Numbered from the stretch's first letter, positions 39,927-48,686 are shown. The stretch is DNA of 64,000 nucleotides from DAISJM01 sp036821485 (GCA_036821485.1 DAISJM010000005.1:52117-116116); one strand, 5' to 3'. Translations and numbers: made by a program. Notes: generated by a model not told the origin, from the letters alone.

Positions 39927-40550
39927 TCATTGCTGCTTCCTTTCGCCTTCGGGCTGTGGTTCTCGGTCATCGTGTCCACTTGGCTTCCACGCGGCATGTT
40001 CCCCCGTTAGGAGGGGAAATCTCTGCTTCCAGTTATCGAGGACGCCATATTCCCGCTTTACTTTCACGACCTCAGCCGCATAGCCCATGTCGAAGATCAC
40101 GCCGTAGTACGCGACTCCGTCATGCCAAGTAGGATCGATCGCTCTGTCCTGAAGATCGACGCACCAGGCATGCATGAATGGACAGTCGAACCTGCCACCG
40201 GGAATTGCGAAACCCTCTGCGTAGCGAAGTTTGTTGGGATGGTGCCTGGCCAGCAGGTAGGCGTTTCGAAAACAGCTCTTGAGGAGTGCTTGATAACCCC
40301 GATATCCGAGTCTGGCGGGAAAAGGCACCGGATCGAAATGGCGACCGTTGCGCAGGACGAACTCCTCGAAGGACAGATACGGATCGCTAGACTGGCCTGT
40401 TGCTTTCTGTCTGATCATTTCCGTGATCTGAGTCAGGTGCGCCACGATGTTTTCACGCGCTGCATCTGGATTGCTCCCAGAGCAGTGCAGCTGGCTTTCA
40501 GGTTCGCCTGCGCTATTGCCGCCGTGTTTCTGTTCATCTACTTCATGCAT
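39927..40550 (-). CDS. island protein of unknown function (207 aa)
   Basis: A 207-residue protein. The middle has YAEGFAIPGGRFDCPFMHAWCVD then DPTWHDGVAYYGVIFDMGYAAEV, where the Cys-His-Asp order recalls papain/transglutaminase-like folds. I do not recognise the family, and the hydrolase idea is speculative. The start is ATG at 40,550, with GAGGAAGG 8 nt upstream; a GTG 9 nt earlier is possible. It overlaps the preceding gene by 8 nt. Confidence 0.55.
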   Translation of the reverse strand: MHEVDEQKHGGNSAGEPESQLHCSGSNPDAARENIVAHLTQITEMIRQKATGQSSDPYLSFEEFVLRNGRHFDPVPFPARLGYRGYQALLKSCFRNAYLLARHHPNKLRYAEGFAIPGGRFDCPFMHAWCVDLQDRAIDPTWHDGVAYYGVIFDMGYAAEVVKVKREYGVLDNWKQRFPLLTGEHAAWKPSGHDDREPQPEGERKQQ

Positions 40551-41097
40551 GGGTTTCACCTTCCTCGTTGTTCAGGGCTTCTTGCGGATTCAGGATGCCC
40601 AATATCGCCTTGCGGACAGGTTGGCCGCACTCCCCCAAACATGCCTCGAACAGGGCGGGACATTTGACGCGAGCCTCTGCGAGACGGCTGGCAAGACGGT
40701 TGTATGTGGTTTCCTTTGCTTTCGTGCGCCGCCCAAACAGAGTCCTGCCGATAGCCTCAATGTCAGACGCCATTGATCTGGCGGTAATTTCCGGCTCTTC
40801 ATTTTCGGCTGCTTCGTGAGTTCGCGCCCCGGCGAGTTTCTTGCCGGATCTCGATGCCGTCCGCCCGCAGATAGGCACAACCACCGGCCCGAACACTGCG
40901 CCCGTCTTGTTCAAGAGGTCGTCAAACCTGTCTGCCTCTTCTGGTTGCCACGACTCAGGCCCCTTTCTGGCTAGTCCGTGCAGTTCCATCACCTCAGTTT
41001 CTGTCAATGGTTGCCCCTGCTTCTTCTGCGTCTGCGGCAGACACGGCTTCGACTCATCCCGATTCGGTCCCTTCTGCCTTTCCCTTTTGGCCTTCAT
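40543..41097 (-). CDS. island protein of unknown function (184 aa)
   Basis: A 184-residue hydrophilic protein, Lys/Arg-rich at the start (KAKRERQKGPNRDESKP), with LTETEVMELHGLARKGPESWQPEEADRFDDLLNK and a helical C-terminal half. No motif recognised. It may be a DNA-binding or structural accessory protein. AAGGAAG lies upstream of the ATG. It belongs to the same long minus-strand run, 50 bp after the second methyltransferase. Confidence 0.55.
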   Translation of the reverse strand: MKAKRERQKGPNRDESKPCLPQTQKKQGQPLTETEVMELHGLARKGPESWQPEEADRFDDLLNKTGAVFGPVVVPICGRTASRSGKKLAGARTHEAAENEEPEITARSMASDIEAIGRTLFGRRTKAKETTYNRLASRLAEARVKCPALFEACLGECGQPVRKAILGILNPQEALNNEEGETHA

Positions 41098-41147
41098 GTT
41101 CGTTCTTCCTTTTTGTTGCCCCGCCGAACCACTCGACGGGAAATCGA

Positions 41148-42026
41148 TCAGTAATTCATGATCACCACTTCCTTTGCTGTCGTCGGAGCATTCCTCCCGT
41201 TGGCGATCAGCCGGGGGGCGGCGATTTGCTCGATGTGAAAGTCTCTGTACAGCCTGCGGACAAATTTGCAGTCGGAGTTGGTTTCCAGAAAGAGGCAGCC
41301 CCGACGATGAAGTTCACGGCAGACTCGATGGAGGCGGTGGTGGTCTGATTCATCAAATCCGATGGACGTGTAGCCAACAAATCCGTTGGGGTAAGGCGGG
41401 TCGAGGACTACGAAGTCCCCTTGTTTGGCCGTCATAAGTACCGAAGCGAAATCGGCGGAGGATAACGAGGCGTTTTGCAGGCAGAGGCTGTCCGCGAAGA
41501 CAGCTGCTTCATCCAGAGCCCCCAGATCTGGGCCCCGGCAGAGCGAATTGCAGACGCCCAATCGGTTTTCCCGGTAGACGCCCCTCGAACAGGCTTTGGC
41601 AATGTACAAGAACCATCCGGCGACCGTCGTATCACTCCAAGAACGCCGGTACTGCTGACGGGTTTGCTTGAAGTAAGGCTTCGAATGGCAAGCTGCATGT
41701 TGATGGTAGAGGGCGATGACTTCATCGGGGGATTGCCGGATGCCCTGATAACAACGAATCAGCTTTTCGTTCAAATCAGATAGATATGAACTCCCGTTGA
41801 AGCCCATTCTTCGCAGCGCAAAGAAGATATGACCCGCTCCAATACAAGGCTCGTGGTACGCCCGAATCTGGTCGATGGGCGGGAAGTATGGCTGGAGGAT
41901 CGGGATGAGCCCTCGCTTGCTCCCCGCCCAAGGGAATAGCGGCCGGGGCTCAACACCATGGACGGAAGGGCCAATGGACGAGGGGACCGTAGTCAGACTC
42001 ATCAAGCCTGTTGATGATGATGTCAT
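41148..42026 (-). CDS. Dam-type (D12 class) adenine-N6 DNA methyltransferase
   Basis: A 292-residue methyltransferase: FPWAGSKRGLIPILQPYFPP is the FxGxK-like motif X, YHEPCIGAGHIFFAL is motif I and DFVVLDPPYPNGF is motif IV (DPPY). D12-class enzymes methylate adenine in short sites such as GATC. It overlaps the upstream methyltransferase by ATGA, giving two different Dam-type enzymes from one mRNA. Likely protects island DNA or regulates it epigenetically. The N-terminal extension before FPWAG is about 30 residues. Confidence 0.85.
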   Translation of the reverse strand: MTSSSTGLMSLTTVPSSIGPSVHGVEPRPLFPWAGSKRGLIPILQPYFPPIDQIRAYHEPCIGAGHIFFALRRMGFNGSSYLSDLNEKLIRCYQGIRQSPDEVIALYHQHAACHSKPYFKQTRQQYRRSWSDTTVAGWFLYIAKACSRGVYRENRLGVCNSLCRGPDLGALDEAAVFADSLCLQNASLSSADFASVLMTAKQGDFVVLDPPYPNGFVGYTSIGFDESDHHRLHRVCRELHRRGCLFLETNSDCKFVRRLYRDFHIEQIAAPRLIANGRNAPTTAKEVVIMNY

Positions 42027-43075
42027 GACCCCCTCCGATCACACACCAACAGGACTTCCTTCGTGTGGGAGTCTCCGCCTGGTTTGGTCGTCGGGCGGCG
42101 GGAATCGTGCTCTTGGCTAGTGACTTGCCAGCCAGCAGCTTCGGCTAGTGCAATCAACTCGGGCGGTTTGATGGCACTCGTGGTGTTGTAGCTGACGATG
42201 AGGCGAGGAATGTGCCTGGAGTTGTTGAAAAGCCTCCCGAATCCTTCGATAGCACTTGGCCTCTGCTCGAAATGAGTGTAGGGCGGCAGATCAGCGTTGT
42301 AGTCGTACGGATTAACCACGCGGTTGCCCTGTCCGGAAAGAATCACGGCAAGGTCGTCGTAGAAGGAGAGCGAGCGCTCATACTCTCCGCCGCCACAACA
42401 GTACGGACTGTCCACGTATGCTACATCAGCGGAAACCGTTGAGATGAATTCGACGGCATCAGATTGATGCGCATCGTTCACTTGTCCGTTGTCGAAGATC
42501 AGACGCGACAGACCGTCGCAGGCGAAGGCGAGAGTCTCTTCCTTGAGATCAATGTCCCAGAAATTCCTGTAGCCCGTCAGGGTCTTTAGGCAAGTGAAGG
42601 TCGCGACACAGAATTTCCCATGCTTCAGTACCTGGTTTGCTGCCACGAAGGCGGCCAGCTCTCTCTTTTGGGGATCGGCGAGCAGCTGAATGTTGCTGGC
42701 CCAGCGGTCGAGAAAGGCGCAATTGGAGTCTCCAAGTATCTTTCCGTAATACCGCTGAACGAATTGCTGGCCGTTAGGATTCGGCCGACAGAGAACGACC
42801 AGGTCTTCTTCCGTCAGCATTACGGAGTTATTGGCAATGAGGACTCTAGCTTTGAGCGCCGGGAGATTCATGATGTCGTTGGAGACGACCCTCATGCCTA
42901 AACGCTTGACCGCGTACCCAACCACGCACGTCCCGGCGAATACATCGGCAAAGGATCGAGTGCCGGGTGGGATGTGTTCGAGGATCTGCGGCAGGAGTTT
43001 CGCCTTGTGGCCGTAGATCTTTAGCGGGAACGAGGACAGGAGCTCAGAGATGACCGCTTTGACATCGGCATTCAT
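42023..43075 (-). CDS. second D12-class adenine-N6 DNA methyltransferase
   Basis: A 350-residue methyltransferase: PLKIYGHKAKLLPQILEHIP (motif X variant), FADVFAGTCVVGYAVKRLG (motif I) and DVAYVDSPYCCGG, where the catalytic DPPY is DSPY, a known variant. It is diverged from the neighbouring gene, so probably has another site specificity. Its ATG overlaps the stop of the 231-residue gene in TGATG, and its stop overlaps the next start in ATGA. No linked endonuclease is seen, so these may be orphan, anti-restriction methylases. Confidence 0.85.
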   Translation of the reverse strand: MNADVKAVISELLSSFPLKIYGHKAKLLPQILEHIPPGTRSFADVFAGTCVVGYAVKRLGMRVVSNDIMNLPALKARVLIANNSVMLTEEDLVVLCRPNPNGQQFVQRYYGKILGDSNCAFLDRWASNIQLLADPQKRELAAFVAANQVLKHGKFCVATFTCLKTLTGYRNFWDIDLKEETLAFACDGLSRLIFDNGQVNDAHQSDAVEFISTVSADVAYVDSPYCCGGGEYERSLSFYDDLAVILSGQGNRVVNPYDYNADLPPYTHFEQRPSAIEGFGRLFNNSRHIPRLIVSYNTTSAIKPPELIALAEAAGWQVTSQEHDSRRPTTKPGGDSHTKEVLLVCDRRGS

Positions 43076-43770
43076 CAGGATGCCTCGTTGTTGTCGGCAG
43101 CGGGTGCGCTGCCGGTTGAGTTCAGCTCGACGAGGTGGTGGAACAGCAGGAATGTGACGAGAACGCTCAGACGGTCTCTGAGATCCGAAGGCAAACTGGG
43201 GTGAGCCTGTAGTTGAAACAGAGACACCAGTTGATCAATCAACCGATTGGTCTGTGTCTTCAGCACCTTGCAGGACTTGTCCCAATCGATTGGAGACGTG
43301 GGAGGATCCTGAATTGGCTGGCCCTTGGGGAACCTCTGCCGGACCAACTGCCTGAATTGCGAGACCGACAGGTGCTCCTTCTGGGCGGTTCTGAGCAATT
43401 CCTCCTTGTCCATTGGGTTAATGTGCCGTCCCAAGACCATGATGAAATGGGTCATGGACACCTTTGGGGCTCCCTCCTTCCCGCCCATTTCCAGCCACAG
43501 CTCATAACAAGCGTGGTAGTAGCGGAGTTGAGAGTCCTGGAACACGCAGTCGGGATGCGCAGCTAGTAGTCTATAGGGATCCTGCCGTGGCTGGCCTTTC
43601 GGGTGGATGGCGTAGATGTAGTCTCGAACCAGCCTCCCTATCTCTACCCAAGCTTCCACCATGTGCCCAGCAGCCTTGTTCAATCTCGGCACGAAGGTGT
43701 TGGTTACTTGATCTAGGTCCACCTGTGTGTTGCTGACATTCGGACTTGCGGCGCATTTTGTTTTCTTCAT
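43075..43770 (-). CDS. island protein of unknown function (231 aa)
   Basis: A 231-residue protein: VTNTFVPRLNKAAGHMVEAWVEIGRLVRDYIY, YRLLAAHPDCVFQDSQLRYYHACYELW and LSVSQFRQLVRQRF are long helices. The layout recalls plasmid or phage proteins that act with replication or host-takeover genes, but no family is assigned. The start at 43,770 follows AAAGGAG. First gene of the nine-gene minus-strand run, coupled to the methyltransferase by TGATG. Divergent from the 358-residue gene. Confidence 0.55.
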   Translation of the reverse strand: MKKTKCAASPNVSNTQVDLDQVTNTFVPRLNKAAGHMVEAWVEIGRLVRDYIYAIHPKGQPRQDPYRLLAAHPDCVFQDSQLRYYHACYELWLEMGGKEGAPKVSMTHFIMVLGRHINPMDKEELLRTAQKEHLSVSQFRQLVRQRFPKGQPIQDPPTSPIDWDKSCKVLKTQTNRLIDQLVSLFQLQAHPSLPSDLRDRLSVLVTFLLFHHLVELNSTGSAPAADNNEAS

Positions 43771-43874
43771 GGCGACTCCTTTCCTTTTTTTCTGCGCCGA
43801 CCATAAATCAGCAGAGGCGTTTTCTAGTTGTCTTCTAGCCTTCGGTAAGAAGATCATTACTCGGCGAGGTCACG

Positions 43875-44951
43875 ATGAGACGGAGACCAAAGGGAATCCT
43901 CAGCAAACAGATGGCATCACGTCTGACGAGATTCGTGGACGTGATGTACTATCGCTTCGAGTTTGCGAGGGCAGCGACGCTGGATGACTACAGTCCCCCG
44001 GAACGGGGATTCCGTTTTGGCAAAGAGAATCTGCCTGAAGTTGTCCGTCTCTTCAGAAGGCTTCTTGATCGCCCAAGCTTCCTACTGCCTTCGGGGAAGC
44101 CTAAGTATCTTGATGATCTGAAGCACGGACTCCGCGTCGCCGGGAAACGGCGCGATCTCGCCAGGCGTGTTCTTCGTGAGTGGGTTGAGACCTCACGCGC
44201 CCCCCTTTGCCATCACGAGTCAGTGCTGTGGAATCGCGTTCAAGCGCCGTTCTTTCCAAAGGCGGACGAGTTAGGAGACGACCTTCGGGAGTACTGCTAC
44301 CAGCTGTGTGAATTGCAGGACTTCCTTATCCAGGAAGTAGGGATTCGCCCAGGTACGCTCTTGCCCGTATGGATTGATCAGGAGCCTAACCGGCGAGGAG
44401 ACCCTCTGACCCTGGGCGTCCTTCCCGTCAGACGTAGCCTCATTGACACACTGGTCCATTACATTCTATGGGAGTACGACCGTGATTATGGGTACGAAGC
44501 CCCTCTGCCCGGGAATAAACGAAACGATCTCTTCCTGGATGAAGCCCTTCGGTGGGGAAGAGTCTCCCTAGGAAGGAGTATTGCTCTGACGGGGGTTTCA
44601 GAGCAAAGCGGTGTGCCGGTCCATGAGCTCGAGAAGATGTCACGACACAAACTGAAACGATTGGTCGAGGCTCTTCCTTCCGGCTTTGGTGCAAAGGAAT
44701 TCCCGGAATCCTTCTCAAAGGAGATGCTGATCAACTACGCGATGAAGGGCGACTCTCCGCTTGAGGAAGCTACGACAAGAGCCAAACGTCAGGCTGAGAG
44801 ATCTGGCGTCCTCGTTTCGTCTCGCCCCCGGAAGCACTCAACCGTGGATGCCAAGACGGCCGCCAGAGACCCCTCCCTGCGCAAGCGAATCCGGCTCGCG
44901 ATAGAGGCCAGCAAAGAACTGTACGACGGCGCATATAAGGATCTTTGGTGA
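43875..44951 (+). CDS. island protein of unknown function (358 aa)
   Basis: A 358-residue mostly alpha-helical protein. It begins with basic residues (MRRRPKGILSKQMASRLTRF) and contains VLREWVETSRAPLCHHE and RRSLIDTLVHYILWEYDRDYGY. The C-terminus is also basic (RAKRQAERSGVLVSSRPRKHS). I do not recognise it. It has its own divergent position opposite the 231-residue gene. The start follows GAGGT. Confidence 0.5.
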   Translation: MRRRPKGILSKQMASRLTRFVDVMYYRFEFARAATLDDYSPPERGFRFGKENLPEVVRLFRRLLDRPSFLLPSGKPKYLDDLKHGLRVAGKRRDLARRVLREWVETSRAPLCHHESVLWNRVQAPFFPKADELGDDLREYCYQLCELQDFLIQEVGIRPGTLLPVWIDQEPNRRGDPLTLGVLPVRRSLIDTLVHYILWEYDRDYGYEAPLPGNKRNDLFLDEALRWGRVSLGRSIALTGVSEQSGVPVHELEKMSRHKLKRLVEALPSGFGAKEFPESFSKEMLINYAMKGDSPLEEATTRAKRQAERSGVLVSSRPRKHSTVDAKTAARDPSLRKRIRLAIEASKELYDGAYKDLW

Positions 44952-45037
44952 CGCATCTCTGCCGACGCCCAGTTGGATTCAATGAAAGTGCCTGTCGCAA
45001 CCAAACCCGACCAACGCGTTGTCCGAACCCTCACGCC

Positions 45038-47119
45038 TCAGTCACCTGAAGTGTCCACACAAGGCAAACAAACAAACACATCGCTACTTGAAGATGAAGA
45101 AAAGTAGTTCTCTCTGACGGGATCCCAGCCAAACGGATCATCTGAATCAACGCTGGAAGAAGAAGCTGTTTGGGTGTTGGGGTTGTTTGTTTGTTTGGGC
45201 TGTTGGGTGTGTTTGGCTTCTTCGAAGAGCAGACTTTCTTCTTCCTTTACGTTGATCTGTTTGTTTGTTGGGTTGTGTGGGACGGTGTATTTACCGGGTT
45301 CGGGTCTTTCAAGTTCGCCGGACTTGAACATTTCCGCGAGCAGGTAGCGAAGAGTGCTCGTGTGCTTTTCGATGCCTTTACGTTTCAGGGCTTCGTTGAT
45401 TTCTTGTGCGTCCAACGGTCGATCACTTGCCGCCACTGCTTCGTAAATGTGCTCTCTTTCCCTCGACTTCAGGAAGGGTATCGAGTTCGCCGCGACGCTC
45501 CATTTGCAGGTATCGGGGTCGTAGAGGAGATCAAGTTTCTTCTCGCCGGTATCTCTTGAAGTCAGAGTGAGGGTCGCGTGGTTACTTACACGCTCTTTCT
45601 TCAGCACCATAACCGTATCTGCTGAAGCGGTAGTGCCTACGGATCCGCTTACCTCGTCGAACACATCTTCAGGGCAGGCGGCTTTGCGAGTATGATGAAT
45701 CAGCAGAATGGAGATCCCACGCGTGGTCGCCAGCTTGTGGACTTCGTGCATGGCGGCGTAGTCATTCTCATATGCGTTGTTGCTTCGTCTTGGAACGGGT
45801 TTGACCTTCTGGAATGTGTCGATGACGACGAGTCTGATGTCGGGGCGTTCATCTAAACACTTCTTCAATTCTTCAAGCCCTCCCTGATCCAATCGTTTCC
45901 ATCCGACAGTTGCTGGGAAGAGAATCAGATTGCTGGGTGCAGGTTTGTTCCCCAGGAGTTTCCGGATGCGCTGGTTTAGTCTTCGCTCACCGTCCTCCAA
46001 GGCCAGGTACAGAACATCACAATCCAATGAGTTGAACCGCCCTAGAACCAGATCTCCGGACGTGACGTTCAGAGCCAGATCAAGAGCCATCCAGCTCTTA
46101 CCGACCTTGCCCTTGCCTGCCAGGATAATCAGACCATGAGGAAGGAAGCCGTCAGCCAACCATTCAACAGGCGGAAATTCCATCACTGCCAAATCTGACG
46201 CGGGCATACCTCTAGAGAGGATCGAGGATGGTTTCTCGACCTTCGAAGTACCGGGCTCCGACTGATTGAGCAACGCCTCCAGTTCTGTCCGCGTATGTCC
46301 TGCCTCCAACCATTCGTAGATATCTGCCTTGTCACCCAGCTTCTCTATACCGGGGATGTGATTCAGCACCTTCAACGATTTCACGACGCCGTCGAGATGG
46401 CCCATGACCAAATCACGATGCCTTGCTCCTGACTTGTCGAAATCAGGAATGAAATAGACCTCGGCATTCTTTAGGGTGTCGGTATAGGCGCCGTCCCATT
46501 TTTCAGCTCCCAATGGATTTGTGGTCGCAACAACCCCTTCTTGGATGAGCCGATCAGCGCATTTCTCCCCCTCGACCAAGTAGATCGGTGTTTTGTTCCT
46601 AATGGCTTCGATCACTGATGGCAGCTTGTACAGAACCCGCCGAACGCCGGTCAGACTTCCAATCCACCCACCTGTTCCATCTGGTCTTCGCTGGCGGTAG
46701 GTCTTGCCACCATTGTGATCCTTCAGGCGGACTGTCTGGAACAGAATCTTTCCCGACTCATCCACGTAATCGTACACGGCTTCAATGGAATACTTGGCTG
46801 TGTCGAACCAGAACGGCTTATCCTGATGGTTGTGATTTGCGCAATACGTTGTGAGCGCATCGGGCTTCTTGGGGAACAGGTCTTCCATTTCTAGCCCAAG
46901 AGCTTCAACTATGGATTCGGTGCTGCAACCCGCATGGCAGTGCAGAAGCACTCGCCCATCATCCGCCTCCGTGATGGTAAGGCTCGGATTGTTGTCTTCA
47001 TGGGCGGGACACTGAGACTGATAATCGTAAGTGGTCCCGTTTCCTTGAACGACGACGTACTTCCCTTGAAGGGCGTTTATGATTTTATCTACCGGCGACG
47101 CACATGAATAATCTCTCAT
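45038..47119 (-). CDS. primase-helicase of the island (CHC2 zinc finger, TOPRIM, RepA-like ATPase)
   Basis: A 693-residue replication protein. The N-terminal zinc finger has CPAHEDNNPSLTI and CHAGC. A TOPRIM-type region has PIYLVEGEKCADRLIQEG and YFIPDFDKSG. A RecA/RepA-type ATPase follows, with AGKGKVGKSWMALDLAL (Walker A), LYLALEDGERRL, LVVIDTFQKVKP (Walker B) and ILLIHHTRKA. A winged-helix-like region (about 590-650) and a Ser/Thr-rich tail end it. It resembles plasmid RepA or satellite primase-helicases. The start at 47,119 follows GAGGAAGAG. Such a protein lets the island replicate when excised. Confidence 0.87.
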   Translation of the reverse strand: MRDYSCASPVDKIINALQGKYVVVQGNGTTYDYQSQCPAHEDNNPSLTITEADDGRVLLHCHAGCSTESIVEALGLEMEDLFPKKPDALTTYCANHNHQDKPFWFDTAKYSIEAVYDYVDESGKILFQTVRLKDHNGGKTYRQRRPDGTGGWIGSLTGVRRVLYKLPSVIEAIRNKTPIYLVEGEKCADRLIQEGVVATTNPLGAEKWDGAYTDTLKNAEVYFIPDFDKSGARHRDLVMGHLDGVVKSLKVLNHIPGIEKLGDKADIYEWLEAGHTRTELEALLNQSEPGTSKVEKPSSILSRGMPASDLAVMEFPPVEWLADGFLPHGLIILAGKGKVGKSWMALDLALNVTSGDLVLGRFNSLDCDVLYLALEDGERRLNQRIRKLLGNKPAPSNLILFPATVGWKRLDQGGLEELKKCLDERPDIRLVVIDTFQKVKPVPRRSNNAYENDYAAMHEVHKLATTRGISILLIHHTRKAACPEDVFDEVSGSVGTTASADTVMVLKKERVSNHATLTLTSRDTGEKKLDLLYDPDTCKWSVAANSIPFLKSREREHIYEAVAASDRPLDAQEINEALKRKGIEKHTSTLRYLLAEMFKSGELERPEPGKYTVPHNPTNKQINVKEEESLLFEEAKHTQQPKQTNNPNTQTASSSSVDSDDPFGWDPVRENYFSSSSSSDVFVCLPCVDTSGD

Positions 47120-47166
47120 CTCTTCCTCTCTCGATTCCGCCTCCTGTGTTCGATGGGGTGCGACTG

Positions 47167-47194
47167 TTGACGCGAAATACTTTCTTCTTATAGG
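47167..47194 (+). promoter_or_regulatory. candidate antisense promoter opposite the primase leader
   Basis: TTGACG (47167-47172), a 16-nt spacer and TATAGG (47189-47194). It faces away from the primase gene, so it would transcribe the plus strand antisense to the primase mRNA leader. Confidence 0.35.
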
Positions 47195-47265
47195 GGAAGG
47201 TCGCTCGGCTGGTGTTGTTGTATAATCATCACAGACGAACTCTTCCCGTTGTTCTGTTCTACTTG

Positions 47266-47291
47266 GGCACAGGTTTTCCAGAGCCTGTGCC
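47266..47291. promoter_or_regulatory. perfect hairpin in the RHH-primase gap
   Basis: GGCACAGG (47266-47273) pairs with CCTGTGCC (47284-47291) across a 10-nt loop. Read on the plus strand it is followed by TTTCGCTT, a weak terminator-like end for the antisense transcript. On the minus strand it lies just after the RHH stop codon. Confidence 0.5.
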
Positions 47292-47301
47292 TTTCGCTTG
47301 A

Positions 47302-47529
47302 TTAGCTTCCGCTGTTTGTGTTGTGGGTTTGTTCTTCGGCTTTCACCACCTCCTTTCTGCTGATCTCCTCCTCGCGCACGGGCAACTCTGCCAAGATCGC
47401 TTTCCGGCAAAGTGACGCCACGCTCCGGTCATCCCGACAGGCGACGCCCCAGAGCCTTCTGAAATCTTCGCCGCGAAATCGCACCGTCACAAAGTTGTTG
47501 AGCAATTTGTCTTCTGTTTTTCTCTTCAT
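47302..47529 (-). CDS. ribbon-helix-helix-type small regulator
   Basis: A 75-residue protein. NNFVTVRFRGEDFRRLWGVACRDDRSVASLCRKAILAELP fits the strand-helix-helix pattern of an Arc/MetJ-type RHH DNA-binding domain; the tail is Glu-rich. The start at 47,529 follows a perfect AGGAGGTG. It is upstream of the primase-helicase gene and divergent from the XRE gene, so it may regulate replication. The family call is by pattern only. Confidence 0.6.
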   Translation of the reverse strand: MKRKTEDKLLNNFVTVRFRGEDFRRLWGVACRDDRSVASLCRKAILAELPVREEEISRKEVVKAEEQTHNTNSGS

Positions 47530-47610
47530 CTGCACCTCCTGCATGTGAGTTGGTCCTTTTCCTGTGTGTTACGTATTCTCAAAGAGTGCTGTCTTCTCCT
47601 CTATTGTTCG

Positions 47611-47638
47611 GTGATCAAATGCACCCATTGTTGATCAC
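47611..47638. promoter_or_regulatory. GTGATCAA-N12-TTGATCAC operator candidate
   Basis: Two perfect 8-bp arms (47611-47618 and 47631-47638) are separated by 12 bp. The size and dyad suit a dimeric repressor such as the XRE or RHH protein encoded on either side. Confidence 0.6.
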
Positions 47639-47798
47639 ACTTATACAGATGTCGGGCCGCTCGTTACGGGAAATCTCCGACTTTCGAAACACAATCGGGC
47701 GTAACTTGTGCGTGCTGACAAAAGGCGAAAGCTCTCGGTTTCCCATGAGATCCGCAGACCGGTCTTGGGAGGGCATTTCAACAGTGGAATCGTTTCGC

Positions 47799-47868
47799 CT
47801 GCCCGGTTCACGAACCAGGGCAGAAATCCCACTTGGATCTTGAGATCCGTGGGCGTCGGCGGGATTTC
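47799..47868 (+). promoter_or_regulatory. two adjacent stem-loops in the XRE gene leader
   Basis: CTGCCC-GGTTC / GAACC-a-GGGCAG (47799-47823) forms an 11-bp stem with one bulge. Then GAAATCCC (47823-47830) pairs with GGGATTTC (47861-47868), enclosing GGATCT/AGATCC (47835-47848). The outer stem ends 6 nt before the XRE ATG and no ribosome site is visible, so the structure may control translation or be an operator. Confidence 0.45.
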
Positions 47869-47874
47869 TAGTCT

Positions 47875-48234
47875 ATGAACAATTCCAATATGCCCGACAA
47901 CGAACCCGGGATGCTTCACGTGGCTTCACAGATGATTGGAGCGAGGTCTGGGCGGGGAGGGAACGCCAAGAGCCCTGTGGAGCATCCAGGCTGTCTGAAC
48001 AACGTCGAGAAGTTGAGGCTCATTTCCCAACTGATTGGAATTCGAGCATCAGAGGTTGCCCGCATCGCCGGGGTGTCTCAGGCGTTCATATCAATGATCC
48101 TGTCCGGCCAGAGAGAAGGGAGCCCTGAGTTCTGGTTCACAATGGAGAAGCGTCTCGCTCACCTCGTGGAGCACCGCCGCCAACCCGTGTTTGTGAACGC
48201 GCTCCCCTTGCGGACCGCGGTCACACAAGCGTGA
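47875..48234 (+). CDS. XRE-like helix-turn-helix regulator
   Basis: A 119-residue protein. IGIRASEVARIAGVSQAFISMILSGQREGSPEF is a helix-turn-helix of the XRE/Cro type (about 55-90). The first 45 residues are unusual for the family and have no motif. It is divergent from the RHH/primase genes, so a phage-like switch is plausible. The ATG is not preceded by a clear ribosome site; alternatives begin at the second or third Met. Confidence 0.65.
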   Translation: MNNSNMPDNEPGMLHVASQMIGARSGRGGNAKSPVEHPGCLNNVEKLRLISQLIGIRASEVARIAGVSQAFISMILSGQREGSPEFWFTMEKRLAHLVEHRRQPVFVNALPLRTAVTQA

Positions 48235-48358
48235 TCCTAGACTCCTGCCTCTTTGTTCATCTCCTTCTGGTTTGCTCGGTCATCCTCGCAACGGCGAATA
48301 GTCCTTTGGCGCACATCCTGTGCCGTGCTAGATTCAGGCTGCATCTCATGAGAAGGCG

Positions 48359-48640
48359 ATGAAGATCAATCGAGACCAGTTGAAGGACGTTGTTCTTGAG
48401 GTGGCCGAAGAGCAGTTCGGCTCCAATACGTTCGGTCGCCGCGCTCTCATGCTGGCGGTAGAACAGTTTGTGAAACACTTCCAGCTCTGGACCCCGGCAG
48501 ATGACGAGGACTCGGAGTCTGCCGATGCGAAGTCAAAGGGACTCGCGGAGATAGATTGGGCAATATCGACACTCAAGCAGGAGGGGCACCTACTCAATCC
48601 CGCTCGTGATCAATGGCGAGTCGCGCCGAACCAAGAGTGA
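48359..48640 (+). CDS. small island protein of unknown function (93 aa)
   Basis: A 93-residue helical protein (INRDQLKDVVLEVAEEQFGSNTFGRRALMLAVEQFVKHF, then acidic DDEDSESADAKSK and DWAISTLKQEGHLLNP). The last part looks like a small winged-helix element. GAGAAGG precedes the ATG. Same direction as the next gene and probably co-transcribed with it. Function unknown. Confidence 0.55.
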   Translation: MKINRDQLKDVVLEVAEEQFGSNTFGRRALMLAVEQFVKHFQLWTPADDEDSESADAKSKGLAEIDWAISTLKQEGHLLNPARDQWRVAPNQE

Positions 48641-48686
48641 TGCTCACCATAGCAGCGGAATGGCGGTAGCCGCAAAGAGGAGCGGA

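Larger units (their letters stand above)
47530..47874. other. 345-bp regulatory gap with several dyads
   Basis: It lies between the divergent RHH and XRE genes. It contains an inverted repeat at 47611-47638 and two nested hairpins at 47799-47868. No convincing gene is seen. It is probably the control region of both genes. Confidence 0.55.

Noticed and set aside
42023..43075. restriction endonuclease partner for the Dam-type methylases
   Set aside because: No endonuclease motif is seen in the adjacent unknown genes, so I treat the methylases as orphans.
47120..47410. 97-codon N-terminal extension of the primase-helicase
   Set aside because: It overlaps the RHH gene in another frame, is basic and low in complexity, and the internal ATG at 47,119 has a good ribosome site.
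47641..47919. 92-codon minus-strand frame in the RHH-XRE gap
   Set aside because: It overlaps the XRE start and follows the hairpin arms; no ribosome site. It seems a by-product of the structured region.
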